A stretch of 20,779 bases of DNA from the NCBI GenBank assembly GCA_036795455.1, contig DAIRET010000030.1, positions 1 to 20,779 on the forward strand. Reading direction: 5' to 3'. The notes beneath the pieces were generated by a model, which did not search any database, was not told the DNA's origin, and worked only from the letters and a program-made list of their open reading frames with translations. Shown piece after piece: positions 1-7,457 of the stretch. This DNA comes from DAIRET01 sp036795455. GTDB taxonomy: Bacteria; Bacteroidota; Ignavibacteria; Ignavibacteriales; Ignavibacteriaceae. Each line of letters opens with the position of its first letter. Position 1 is the first letter of the stretch. The position numbers were made by a program, and so were the translations under genes.

Positions 1-948
1 TTCGATTCCCGTTGCCGATTCAATATAAGCGCCTGTTGTTGTAGTTCCGAGTAGTGCACCAACCATCGTGGCAAGTGAATCTGCAAGCATCGGTTTTTCT
101 ATTTCGGGCAGATTCCCATTTTCATCCAGCAGGTTAGCTCTGAATGCAAGTCCGATTAATGTTCCTAAAGTATCGAGAAAATCCATTACGAATACGGTTA
201 GGATTACTGCAAAGAATCCCCAAGTAAGAGCACCGGCAATATCAAGTTGAAACAGAATCGAAGAAATATCCGGCGGCATACTAACCCATTCTTTCGGAAG
301 AGGTGTAACCCCAAAAACAAATGAAATAAAAGTAACAGAAAGAATTCCTATCAAAATAGCTCCGCTTACTTTTTTAAGCATTAAAATTCCAATCAGAACA
401 AACCCGCTAATAGCAAGCAGAACCTGTGGTTGATGAAAATTACCTACACGTACAGGCGCACCAGGAACTCCCAGGGTAATTATTCCTGTTTCATTCAGCC
501 CGATAAATGTTAGGAATAAACCGATACCGACTGCAAATCCGATTTTGAGTGATTCAGGTATTGCATTTGCAAGCCAGCTTCTCACTTTTAAAATTGTTAG
601 AATTGTAAAAATAACACCACCGATAAATATCGCACCAATAGCAGTCTGCCAGCTATAACCCAACACATTCACAACAGTATACGCAATGAAAGCATTTTCA
701 CCCATGTAAGGAGCAATTGCAAAAGGACGCTTTGCATATATACCCATCGTTAATGTACCAAAGAATGCACTAAGAATTGTTGCAACCATTGAAGGTCCAA
801 ACGGTATTCCTGCTGCTTCAAGTATTTTGGGATTGACGATAATTATATACGCCATCGTTATAAAAGTTGTTGCCCCTGCAATTACTTCCTGTTTTATTGA
901 CGAATTATACTCGTCAATTTGAAAAAACCTATGAATTACTTTCTTCAT
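1..948 (-). CDS. NCS2/AzgA-family purine (guanine/hypoxanthine-type) permease, C-terminus missing
   Basis: An open frame of 316 codons starts at the ATG read from 948 and leaves the window at base 1 without a stop, so the C-terminal part is missing. The N-terminus reads MKKVIHRFFQIDEY followed by IKQEVIAGATTFITMAYII, the usual opening of AzgA-type permeases. A PFAIAPYMGENAF segment (first substrate-site region) and, near the edge, GTTTTGAYIESATGIE (second conserved region) match the NCS2 family. Several hydrophobic membrane helices lie between them. The family imports purine bases with protons across the inner membrane. The exact substrate (guanine, hypoxanthine, adenine or xanthine) cannot be read from this part. 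It lies 27 bases downstream of the ROK kinase on the same strand and is probably co-transcribed. No good ribosome-binding site is visible. Confidence 0.9.
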   Translation of the reverse strand, partial: MKKVIHRFFQIDEYNSSIKQEVIAGATTFITMAYIIIVNPKILEAAGIPFGPSMVATILSAFFGTLTMGIYAKRPFAIAPYMGENAFIAYTVVNVLGYSWQTAIGAIFIGGVIFTILTILKVRSWLANAIPESLKIGFAVGIGLFLTFIGLNETGIITLGVPGAPVRVGNFHQPQVLLAISGFVLIGILMLKKVSGAILIGILSVTFISFVFGVTPLPKEWVSMPPDISSILFQLDIAGALTWGFFAVILTVFVMDFLDTLGTLIGLAFRANLLDENGNLPEIEKPMLADSLATMVGALLGTTTTGAYIESATGIE

Positions 949-975
949 TTAAAAATCAAAAAAACGGAGATAAAT

Positions 976-1950
976 CTAAACCTTAATGCCAAGAAATTCT
1001 TCTACAAGCGGAATTCCGCCATAGAGGGCGGCATCATCACCCAGTTTTGTTGCAACAATTTTTAAATTTCTTCCTGTCGATTTCAAAGAATTCTTCTTGA
1101 ATGATAACTTTATACGGGGCAGCATGTATGACGATAATGCTTCTACAACACCTCCGCCCAAAACAATCCGCTCAAAGTTCAAGAGGTTGTTAATATTAGC
1201 AAGCGTAGAACCTATAACATCGGAAGCATAATTTATATGTTTTACAGTCAATCTGTCTTTCCCTTTCACTGCTGCTGCAAGGGCTTTGCTTTTAATCGGT
1301 GTTTTTTCTTTCACGTATTTAGTTAGAACGCTTTTGCTCCCCTTTTTAATTTCTTTAGTGATATCGCGTACTATTGCTGTTCTGCTTGCAACCGCTTCAA
1401 AACAACCTTTGTTGCCGCAGCCGCATAATGGCCCACCGGGCATTACATTAATATGTCCGATTTCTCCCGCATAAAAAGTTGAACCACGGTAGAGTTTCTT
1501 ATTTAAAATCAGCCCTCCGCCAATACCGGTTCCAACGAACACAACCAATATGTTTTGTGCTTCATCGTGGTAGTCGAAATGGTTAATTCCGAGAGCAGCC
1601 AGATTGACGTCGTTCTCAATCAAGACAGGATAGTTCAAATGCTTTTGCAGCTCTTCTTTTATGTTGTAGTTTTTTATGTTCAAGTTCGGAGCAATTCCTA
1701 TTCTGCCAGTCAAAGGATTGACAGAGCCGGGAATTCCGAGACAGACGGCTTTTATACTTGTTTCAGGTATCCCGGTTTCTCTAATTAAATCAAGTACAAT
1801 TCCTGCTAAAAGTACCGGGTAGTTGATTTTTTTACTTCTATCCTTTGTCGATTTTTTAACGCGGTGTATTATCCCGCCGGTTGAATTTATAACAGCACCC
1901 AACGCTTTTGTGCCGCCCATGTCAATGCTGATAATGTAATCTTTTTCCAT
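976..1950 (-). CDS. ROK-family sugar kinase (glucokinase-like)
   Basis: A 324-residue ROK protein. It starts with an ATP phosphate-binding loop, DMGGTKALGAV (residues 10-20). Then come ENDVNLAALG with the presumed catalytic Asp near 114, and VGTGIGGGLI for phosphate/adenosine binding. The ROK zinc site follows: GHINV (His166) plus CGCGNKGCFEA (Cys176, Cys178, Cys183). The family phosphorylates glucose, N-acetylglucosamine, N-acetylmannosamine or related sugars, and some members are repressors. There is no N-terminal helix-turn-helix here, so this is an enzyme. The start at 1950 is preferred over an in-frame ATG at 1986 because GGAGAG lies five to eight bases before it and family homology begins there. 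The nearby purine permease does not identify the sugar. Confidence 0.92.
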   Translation of the reverse strand: MEKDYIISIDMGGTKALGAVINSTGGIIHRVKKSTKDRSKKINYPVLLAGIVLDLIRETGIPETSIKAVCLGIPGSVNPLTGRIGIAPNLNIKNYNIKEELQKHLNYPVLIENDVNLAALGINHFDYHDEAQNILVVFVGTGIGGGLILNKKLYRGSTFYAGEIGHINVMPGGPLCGCGNKGCFEAVASRTAIVRDITKEIKKGSKSVLTKYVKEKTPIKSKALAAAVKGKDRLTVKHINYASDVIGSTLANINNLLNFERIVLGGGVVEALSSYMLPRIKLSFKKNSLKSTGRNLKIVATKLGDDAALYGGIPLVEEFLGIKV

Positions 1951-2007
1951 TCGCTCTCCGGTAAAATTTGAATATTGCTTAAACAAAAATAGTTGAATTA
2001 ACTGTTA

Positions 2008-2035
2008 GTTGAAATACCTTGAGAATTTCGTATCT
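2008..2035 (+). promoter_or_regulatory. Possible promoter of rsmA
   Basis: TTGAAA (2008-2013) and TATCTT (2030-2035) are separated by 16 bases, 28 bases before the rsmA ATG. This is housekeeping-promoter-like, but the region is very AT-rich and the match could be chance. Confidence 0.3.
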
Positions 2036-2062
2036 TAATATAAAAAATAATCTACTTTAAGA

Positions 2063-2866
2063 ATGAGCATAGAAGAAGATTTTACAAATGTTAAACCGCT
2101 GAAACGGTTTGGACAAAATTATTTAAAAGACAAGAACATCCTCTTAAAAATCATCACCGAAATTAATCCCAAACCGGGAGAGAATATTATAGAAATCGGT
2201 CCCGGTACAGGGAATCTGACTGAATATTTAATTGAAAAAGCAGGAAAAATAACGGCATTCGAGATTGACAAAAGAGTGGTAGATGAACTTAAAAGAAGAT
2301 TCCCTGCATTAGTAATTCACCAGTTCGATTTTACAAAAATTAATCTGAATGAATTTTCAGGTGAAGAAAAACTTAGGATAACCGGCAACATTCCATATAA
2401 CATTACTTCACCGATAATCTTCAAATTGATAGAAGCGAGAAGTTTAGTTAAAGATGCTATTCTTATGGTTCAATTTGAAGTTGCGAAAAGAATGACTGCT
2501 AAAACCGGGACTAAAGATCACGGCATACTTTCCGTTTTGTTGAATGCTTTTGCTGATGTAAAGTTTTGTTTCAAAGTTTCTCCGAATGTCTTTTACCCGA
2601 AACCTAAAGTTCACTCCGCAGTTGTACATATAACTTTCGCTGAAAAATTACCTCCGGATTTGAATTCAAAACTGTTTATTAATGTTGTAAAAGCAGCGTT
2701 CGGAAAGAGAAGAAAAATATTAAAAAATTCCCTTTCCGATAGTATATTTACCGGCGTTGATTTTAATAATTCGGGTGTGGACTTAAATTTGCGTGCAGAG
2801 CAATTGACATTAGACGATTTCATCCTTCTTACAAAGTTCTTAACCCGGGAAAACATTACCAACTGA
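2063..2866 (+). CDS. rsmA: 16S rRNA (adenine1518-N6/adenine1519-N6)-dimethyltransferase
   Basis: A 267-residue RsmA/KsgA, normal length for the family. It dimethylates two adjacent adenines in the 3' terminal hairpin of 16S rRNA late in small-subunit assembly, using S-adenosylmethionine. Visible motifs in order: KRFGQNYLKD near residue 14 (the family's KxxGQNFL), IEIGPGTGNLTEYL (SAM motif I), FEIDKR (motif II acidic residue), GNIPYNITSPIIF (catalytic motif IV, the NxPY of N6-adenine methylases), VQFEVAKRM, YPKPKVHSAVV, and FGKRRKILKNSL in the C-terminal helical domain. It begins a plus-strand run with the PAP2 protein 45 bases downstream and menG. It is divergent from the ROK kinase. Confidence 0.97.
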   Translation: MSIEEDFTNVKPLKRFGQNYLKDKNILLKIITEINPKPGENIIEIGPGTGNLTEYLIEKAGKITAFEIDKRVVDELKRRFPALVIHQFDFTKINLNEFSGEEKLRITGNIPYNITSPIIFKLIEARSLVKDAILMVQFEVAKRMTAKTGTKDHGILSVLLNAFADVKFCFKVSPNVFYPKPKVHSAVVHITFAEKLPPDLNSKLFINVVKAAFGKRRKILKNSLSDSIFTGVDFNNSGVDLNLRAEQLTLDDFILLTKFLTRENITN

Positions 2867-2911
2867 AAGTATTTATCAAAGTTTAACATAATAAACAAGA
2901 CAACGGATTAG

Positions 2912-3865
2912 ATGCATCGTTTAAAAAATATTATCTTTTATCTGAAACCAATCGACCTGGTTGTTATTTCATTCTATTTACTTTTAACATTACTAAACAT
3001 AGTTTATTCATCAAGAATTGCCGGATGGGATTCTTTCGTTCCCGGTAATTTGTTACTAATACTCTTTATCATTACGATAGCTTACTACGAAGAAAAACTT
3101 GACAGCAAGGTACTACGACAGGTACATATCTGGTATCATGCCCCGCTAATTCTTGTTACTTTCAAACAGCTTTATTTTATGATAAAGCCGATAAGAGTTG
3201 TTGATTACGATTGGCTTTTTATCCAAATCGACAGGTGGATGTTCGGTTTTGACCCGACAGTTAAGTTGTTTGCAATAGCCAACCCGTTTTTAACCGAACT
3301 GCTTCAAATTTCTTACGGTACTTTTTATTTCCTTCCGATAATTCTCGGTGTGGTTTTGTACTACAAACATAAAAATAAAACTGCCGCCGACTTTATTGTT
3401 TTTTCAGTAGTGTATGGTTTTTTCCTTTCATATATCGGTTACTTTTTACTTCCAGGTATTGGTCCGCGTTTTACACTTCATGATTTTGCCACATTCGATG
3501 CTGAACTACCCGGTTTGTGGTTAACACCGTTTTTGCGTGAGCTTGTTAATGCGGGTGAATCGATACCAGCAGGAACACTCAATCCTGCTGAAGTTGTACA
3601 AAGAGACGTTTTCCCAAGCGGACATACTATGATGACCGCAATGATAATGTATCTTTCGGTAAAGATGCGTTCCCGCTCGCGGTACTTTTTTATTCCGAAC
3701 GGGCTACTATTAATATTTGCAACAATTTATCTTCGTTATCATTACGTTATTGATCTAATAGCTGGTATAGCGTTTTTAGCATTTGCATTGTGGAGCGGTA
3801 AAATCATTTTCAACTGGTGGAATAAAAAAACCGGGAAAGAGTTATTCTTTTATCCCTCCAAGTGA
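2912..3865 (+). CDS. PAP2-superfamily integral membrane phosphatase/transferase (IPC-synthase-like type)
   Basis: A 317-residue polytopic membrane protein with roughly six hydrophobic segments. PAP2 (lipid phosphate phosphatase) signatures are present: GPRF at 184-187, FPSGHT at 234-239 (motif C2 with its His) and RYHYVIDLIAG from 275 (motif C3, HxxxD with His277 and Asp281). The form RYHYVID instead of SRxxxxxH, together with GPRFTLHDF, resembles the inositol-phosphorylceramide-synthase-like branch rather than classic undecaprenyl-diphosphatases. Likely role: phosphoryl transfer or hydrolysis on a membrane lipid. The substrate is not readable; lipid, phospholipid or isoprenoid phosphates are all possible. 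It is followed by menG after a single base, which suggests translational coupling. The menaquinone link is only contextual. Confidence 0.85.
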   Translation: MHRLKNIIFYLKPIDLVVISFYLLLTLLNIVYSSRIAGWDSFVPGNLLLILFIITIAYYEEKLDSKVLRQVHIWYHAPLILVTFKQLYFMIKPIRVVDYDWLFIQIDRWMFGFDPTVKLFAIANPFLTELLQISYGTFYFLPIILGVVLYYKHKNKTAADFIVFSVVYGFFLSYIGYFLLPGIGPRFTLHDFATFDAELPGLWLTPFLRELVNAGESIPAGTLNPAEVVQRDVFPSGHTMMTAMIMYLSVKMRSRSRYFFIPNGLLLIFATIYLRYHYVIDLIAGIAFLAFALWSGKIIFNWWNKKTGKELFFYPSK

Positions 3866-3866
3866 T

Positions 3867-4547
3867 ATGGAAAAGAAAGTAAAAATCAGGAAGATGTTTG
3901 ACGGAATCGCATTCAGGTACGATTTGCTGAACCATCTTTTAAGTTTCGGAATCGATTTTTACTGGCGTAAGAAAGCATTGCAGCTTGCAAAAATTAATAA
4001 GGATTCAATACTTCTTGATGTAGCTTGCGGAACGGGTGATTTTGCAATCCAGGCAAAAAAAATGGGCGTTGAGAAAATCGTAGGTGCAGATTTTTCATAT
4101 AACATGCTGAATCTCTTTAACAAAAAAAGCAACTGGATACAGGGAAAAACTTTGCAAATGGCTGCCGAGTTGTTACCGTTAAAGAATGAATCTGTTACTG
4201 ATATTACAGTTGCATTCGGTGTTCGTAATTTTTATAACATCCCGGAAGCATTCGATAATTTTTTCAGAATCCTTACACCGGGCGGAAAGGTTATAATCCT
4301 TGAGTTCAGAATGCCTACTAACTTTTTGATGAGATTTCTCTACAAGTTTTATTTTAAATATATATTGCCATTTGTGGGCGGATTGATTTCCAGAGATTTC
4401 AAAGCATATAAATATCTCCCCGATTCCGTTGAAGAATTTGATGAAAAAGTAAACTTAAAAGAATTGCTTAATGCAGCAGGCTTCAGAGAAGTTAAAACTA
4501 CACCCCTTACTTTTGGAATCGTCCAGGTTGTTATAGCTTACAAATAA
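3867..4547 (+). CDS. menG: Demethylmenaquinone methyltransferase (UbiE/MenG family)
   Basis: A 226-residue class I SAM methyltransferase that C-methylates demethylmenaquinone in the last step of menaquinone synthesis. Evidence: KIRKMFDGIAFRYDLLNHLLSFG at the N-terminus (the conserved MFDxIAxRYDxxN region, split here by its length), LLDVACGTGDFAI (SAM motif I), GADFSYNML, then AFGVRNF, the UbiE/MenG signature, and PGGKVIILEF. The frame stays open upstream into the PAP2 gene, but the ATG at 3867 is the start that fits the family. It lies one base after the PAP2 stop codon (3863-3865). No Shine-Dalgarno is visible, which is consistent with coupled translation. It could act on ubiquinone precursors too, but MenG is expected in this lineage. 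Confidence 0.95.
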   Translation: MEKKVKIRKMFDGIAFRYDLLNHLLSFGIDFYWRKKALQLAKINKDSILLDVACGTGDFAIQAKKMGVEKIVGADFSYNMLNLFNKKSNWIQGKTLQMAAELLPLKNESVTDITVAFGVRNFYNIPEAFDNFFRILTPGGKVIILEFRMPTNFLMRFLYKFYFKYILPFVGGLISRDFKAYKYLPDSVEEFDEKVNLKELLNAAGFREVKTTPLTFGIVQVVIAYK

Positions 4548-4661
4548 AATCTTTCTACTTTTTAGAAAAATAAATTGAATTCACAGGTTTTGATTTAGTA
4601 AAAAAACAACTAAGTTTCATCAGCATGTTTTAGGAAATTTTTCTAATAATGGAGTAGTTGA

Positions 4662-4958
4662 ATGAAACCTCTTTATTCAATTTTGTTATTAATATCCCTT
4701 TTCTGTTGTTTTGCTTGCGAGCCGGATGAGACTTCAACAGAAACCTCCGGTACTGGCAAAATAGTCTTATATAGTGATTACTGGCTTTTATATACAGATA
4801 CACAATTAGAATTCCAACCAATAAATCTTTCTGATGAATTTAAAGTTGATCAACTAAAAGTTAGGTTCAAAGGAATAATCGAAAATGATTATCTTGAAGT
4901 TGTAGGAATGCCGAAAATTAAGAAAATCAAGTTGACTTTCATAGAAAAAATCTCTTAG
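4662..4958 (+). CDS. Small predicted lipoprotein, unknown function
   Basis: A 98-residue protein I do not recognise. Its N-terminus has one Lys, a hydrophobic stretch and a lipobox-like FCCFAC ending at Cys19, followed by an acidic/Thr/Ser linker (EPDETSTETSG). This looks like a signal-peptidase-II lipoprotein with Cys19 lipidated. The remaining 75 residues alternate hydrophobic and charged residues (IVLYSDYWLLY, KVRFKGIIENDYLEVVG), which suggests a small beta-rich domain. A GGAG sits about nine bases before the ATG. It follows menG after 114 bases and ends three bases from the convergent rdgB stop. An opposite-strand frame overlaps its 5' half, but the signal-peptide plus lipobox structure favours this strand. 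Confidence 0.62.
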   Translation: MKPLYSILLLISLFCCFACEPDETSTETSGTGKIVLYSDYWLLYTDTQLEFQPINLSDEFKVDQLKVRFKGIIENDYLEVVGMPKIKKIKLTFIEKIS

Positions 4959-4961
4959 TGT

Positions 4962-5552
4962 TTATTTGGTATGAGTCAAAATAAGTTCCTTCAGCTTACG
5001 AAAAGCTTTGGCTCTATGGCTGATCTGATTTTTTTCTACGAGTGTTAGTTCGCCGGATGTTTTTGTATATCCATCCGGTACAAAAAGGGGATCATAACCG
5101 AAGCCATTTGTACCGCGAGGTTCTTTAATTATCTGCCCGGATACATAATCATTTGCAACTAAGAATTCTTTTCCATCGTAATAAACGGCACTGCAAACAA
5201 ATTTTGCTGGATGCGGTTCAGGGTGATTACTTAATTCGTTCAATAGTTTTTTATTGTTTTCTTCATCGGTTGCATTTTCACCGGAATAACGAGCCGAGTA
5301 TACTCCGGGTGCGTCCAGAAGCTGCTCTACGGCAAGCCCGGAATCATCTGCTATTACAGGGATAAAAAATGTCTCGTAATATTCTTTTGCCTTTTTCCTT
5401 GCGTTTGCTTCAAATGTTTTACCATCTTCAACTACATCCGGAACATCTTCAATTCCTCTTAAAGATAGAATGTTGAACAAACCGTCATTAAATATTTCGT
5501 TAATTTCTTTTACTTTACCAAGATTCTTTGAAGCAAGCAAAATGCTTTTCAT
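4962..5552 (-). CDS. rdgB: XTP/dITP diphosphatase (non-canonical purine NTP pyrophosphatase)
   Basis: A 196-residue HAM1/RdgB protein, typical length. It hydrolyses ITP, dITP and XTP to monophosphates plus pyrophosphate so that deaminated purines are not built into nucleic acids. Visible: SKNLGK at 8-13 (the family SxNxxK), the catalytic acidic pair in ADDSGLAV (Asp69/Asp70), APGVYSARYSG, FGYDPLF at 151-157 and ISHRAKAF from 177 (base recognition, SHR). Its ATG begins on the base immediately after the TAG stop of the upstream amidohydrolase, and AAGGAT within the end of that gene can serve as ribosome-binding site. The two are therefore one transcription-translation unit. Confidence 0.96.
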   Translation of the reverse strand: MKSILLASKNLGKVKEINEIFNDGLFNILSLRGIEDVPDVVEDGKTFEANARKKAKEYYETFFIPVIADDSGLAVEQLLDAPGVYSARYSGENATDEENNKKLLNELSNHPEPHPAKFVCSAVYYDGKEFLVANDYVSGQIIKEPRGTNGFGYDPLFVPDGYTKTSGELTLVEKNQISHRAKAFRKLKELILTHTK

Positions 5553-6884
5553 CTAATTTATCCTTTTCAATAGTTTTTGTAATTCGGTTTTACCTTTTGA
5601 TATCAGACTTTCTTTTTCGAAAATCAATGACGACTTATTTCTCACAACCCACTTCCCGTCAACCATAACATCGGAAACAGCATTTGCATCGGCAGAGTAG
5701 ACGATTGTCGAATAAATACTCTCATCATTGCTATTAAAAGGGAAAGAAGGATTGTTCAGATCAAGAAGCACTATATCGGCAAGTTTTCCGGCTTCAATAC
5801 TGCCTACTTTATCTTCAAGGTGCAATGCTTTGGCTCCTTCAATTGTTGCAAGTCTGAAAACCGTTTTTGCATCCATTACCGATGCGCCATATATCGGTTT
5901 TTGTATTAAAGCTGCAAGCCGCATTTCAATAAAAGCACTTAAGTTGTTGTTGCAAGGAGCTCCATCTGCTCCGATTGAAACATGCACTCCTTTATCTAAT
6001 AATTCCGGTATTCTTGCTATTCCCGAACCAAGTTTGAGATTGGAAGAGGGACAATGTGCCACCCTTGTTTTCGTCTTTTCCAATAAACTAATTTCATCTT
6101 CATTTACGTGAATGCAATGCGCAAGTACGGCATGGTCATCAAGACAGTCGATTGAATTAAAATAGATAATATTCTCTTTGTTGTGTCTTCTTCTTACTTC
6201 TTCAATTTCACTTTTGTTTTCAGAAGAATGCGTATGAAAAATTGTTCCCGGAAAATCTTTCATAATCTCCTTTGTTTCCCGCAGCAGTTTTTCTGTACAG
6301 GACAAAACAAAGCGGGGAGCAAAACCGTAGTTTACTCTGCCACCTGCCGAGTTATGAAACTGTTTTGCTAATTCATAAGTATATTGAAGTTCATCCACAG
6401 TTGAATTTTTCAAATCGGGGAACAAATCATTTTCATCTATCATACACTTACCGGCAAATGCTCTAATACCGGATGAAATCAACTCATCGAAAATCACTTC
6501 CTGATGCCGCAGTGTTCCCATATCAAGCAGAGTAGTTGTTCCCCCGAGGAATAATTCATTGATACCTAATTGAGCCGAAACCCGTAATGAATTTTTATCG
6601 TGTCCATTTTCAAAAGGAAAAATTTTGAGCTGCAACCAATCGAGCAATTGCAAATCATCGGCAAGCCCGCGGAACAAAGTTTGACACAAATGAATATGTG
6701 TTTGAACAAATCCGGGTATCATTGTTAAATGCGGGACAAAAAACACTTCGCCATCAATGGTTTCTTTTAAATACGGTTTAACGGCGGTTATATTATTCCC
6801 TTCAACTTCAACATAGTGATTTGTTAAAATATCGCCCTCCGGGTTGTTTGTAACAATTTTTCCCGGTACAATTATCTGCTTCAT
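5553..6884 (-). CDS. Atz/Trz-type amidohydrolase, probable purine nucleoside (5'-deoxyadenosine / MTA / SAH-type) deaminase
   Basis: A 443-residue metal-dependent hydrolase of the cytosolic amidohydrolase superfamily (COG0402 type). Metal ligands: HIH at 63-65 in PGFVQTHIHLCQTLFRG, HTHSSE (His219), AHCIH (256-259), and Asp307 in GADGAPCNNN. The segment TLFRGLADDLQLLDWL is typical of the deaminase branch that includes 5'-deoxyadenosine, methylthioadenosine and S-adenosylhomocysteine deaminases. C-terminal EDKVGSIEAGKLADIVLLD is the usual return strand of the small beta domain. Atrazine chlorohydrolases, guanine deaminase and 8-oxoguanine deaminase are paralogous, so the substrate is an inference. 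The gene directly abuts rdgB. Making inosine-type compounds and cleaning up ITP would fit a shared purine-salvage role. It is divergent from the 7006 gene. Confidence 0.85.
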   Translation of the reverse strand: MKQIIVPGKIVTNNPEGDILTNHYVEVEGNNITAVKPYLKETIDGEVFFVPHLTMIPGFVQTHIHLCQTLFRGLADDLQLLDWLQLKIFPFENGHDKNSLRVSAQLGINELFLGGTTTLLDMGTLRHQEVIFDELISSGIRAFAGKCMIDENDLFPDLKNSTVDELQYTYELAKQFHNSAGGRVNYGFAPRFVLSCTEKLLRETKEIMKDFPGTIFHTHSSENKSEIEEVRRRHNKENIIYFNSIDCLDDHAVLAHCIHVNEDEISLLEKTKTRVAHCPSSNLKLGSGIARIPELLDKGVHVSIGADGAPCNNNLSAFIEMRLAALIQKPIYGASVMDAKTVFRLATIEGAKALHLEDKVGSIEAGKLADIVLLDLNNPSFPFNSNDESIYSTIVYSADANAVSDVMVDGKWVVRNKSSLIFEKESLISKGKTELQKLLKRIN

Positions 6885-6956
6885 CGTCTGTGGATTAAAT
6901 ATTAGAAAAAAGTTTATTTTTGTAGTACAAAGATAAAGGCTTTACGTTTATAAACC

Positions 6957-6986
6957 TTGCATTTAATACAATTTTGTTAGTATAAT
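6957..6986 (+). promoter_or_regulatory. Possible promoter of the 7006 gene
   Basis: TTGCAT (6957-6962), 18 bases, TATAAT (6981-6986) look like a vegetative promoter. Its transcription start would fall only about 12 bases before the ATG and close to the AGGAG ribosome-binding site, an unusually short leader, so the call is tentative. Confidence 0.3.
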
Positions 6987-7005
6987 CATAACAAGGAGAT
7001 TCAAT

Positions 7006-7437
7006 ATGGAACAAAATCCTTTTACAAGCCGGGCAATAGAATTTTTAAATTCAGCGGCAGCTTTTCATCAGAAAGAATTTAGTTGTTACAATGACCTCCT
7101 GATTTTGCTGCCTACCGTTTATTCAAATAACAGAGAAACAGAGTTTGAATCGATTATATTCGACGCAAAATATGTTTTAGGTTTAATGCGTGTGATTGAA
7201 AAAGCTGCCTCGAACCCGGATGTAAAAAACATTGAACAAATAAAGAAAGATTTATCCGAAACTACCAAAAAAGTGATTTCGGCTTTACAACGAATTATTG
7301 CGGGGAATGAAGATTTATCGAAAGGATTTAACGGAAAATATTTTGTTTTAACAGGCGAAGCGTTTGCCAACTTCCGCTTGCTACTTTCCGATTTGGAAAG
7401 GATAAAGATTTACTCCAATGAAATGAAAAGGAAATAA
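7006..7437 (+). CDS. Hypothetical helical cytoplasmic protein
   Basis: A 143-residue protein I do not recognise. It has a good start: AAGGAG about seven bases before ATG. No signal peptide, no membrane segment, only one cysteine (in FSCYNDL). The pattern is almost wholly alpha-helical, with hydrophobic heptad-like spacing in the segments around residues 45-65, 72-100 and 115-140 (for example KKDLSETTKKVISALQRII and NFRLLLSDLERIKIY). This suggests a small helical bundle, possibly a dimer or an adaptor. It is monocistronic: divergent from the deaminase and convergent with the S46 peptidase gene, so neighbours say nothing about function. Confidence 0.72.
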   Translation: MEQNPFTSRAIEFLNSAAAFHQKEFSCYNDLLILLPTVYSNNRETEFESIIFDAKYVLGLMRVIEKAASNPDVKNIEQIKKDLSETTKKVISALQRIIAGNEDLSKGFNGKYFVLTGEAFANFRLLLSDLERIKIYSNEMKRK

Positions 7438-7449
7438 ACCTTTATCCTT
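7398..7449. repeat. 10-bp perfect inverted repeat across a convergent gene end
   Basis: AAGGATAAAG (7398-7407) and CTTTATCCTT (7440-7449) are perfectly complementary around the stop codon of the 7006 gene, and the second arm lies in the gap to the convergent S46 gene. There is no uridine run after either arm, so it is not a textbook terminator. In AT-rich DNA, repeats like this also arise by chance. Confidence 0.3.
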
Positions 7450-7457
7450 AAATAAAA

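Noticed and set aside
1951..1986. Upstream ATG of the ROK kinase at 1986
   Set aside because: Only an in-frame extension without family homology; the start at 1950 has a GGAGAG ribosome-binding site and begins the ROK fold.
4549..4568. TTTCTA / TAGAAA hairpin after menG
   Set aside because: Six weak A/T-rich pairs without a uridine run; expected by chance.
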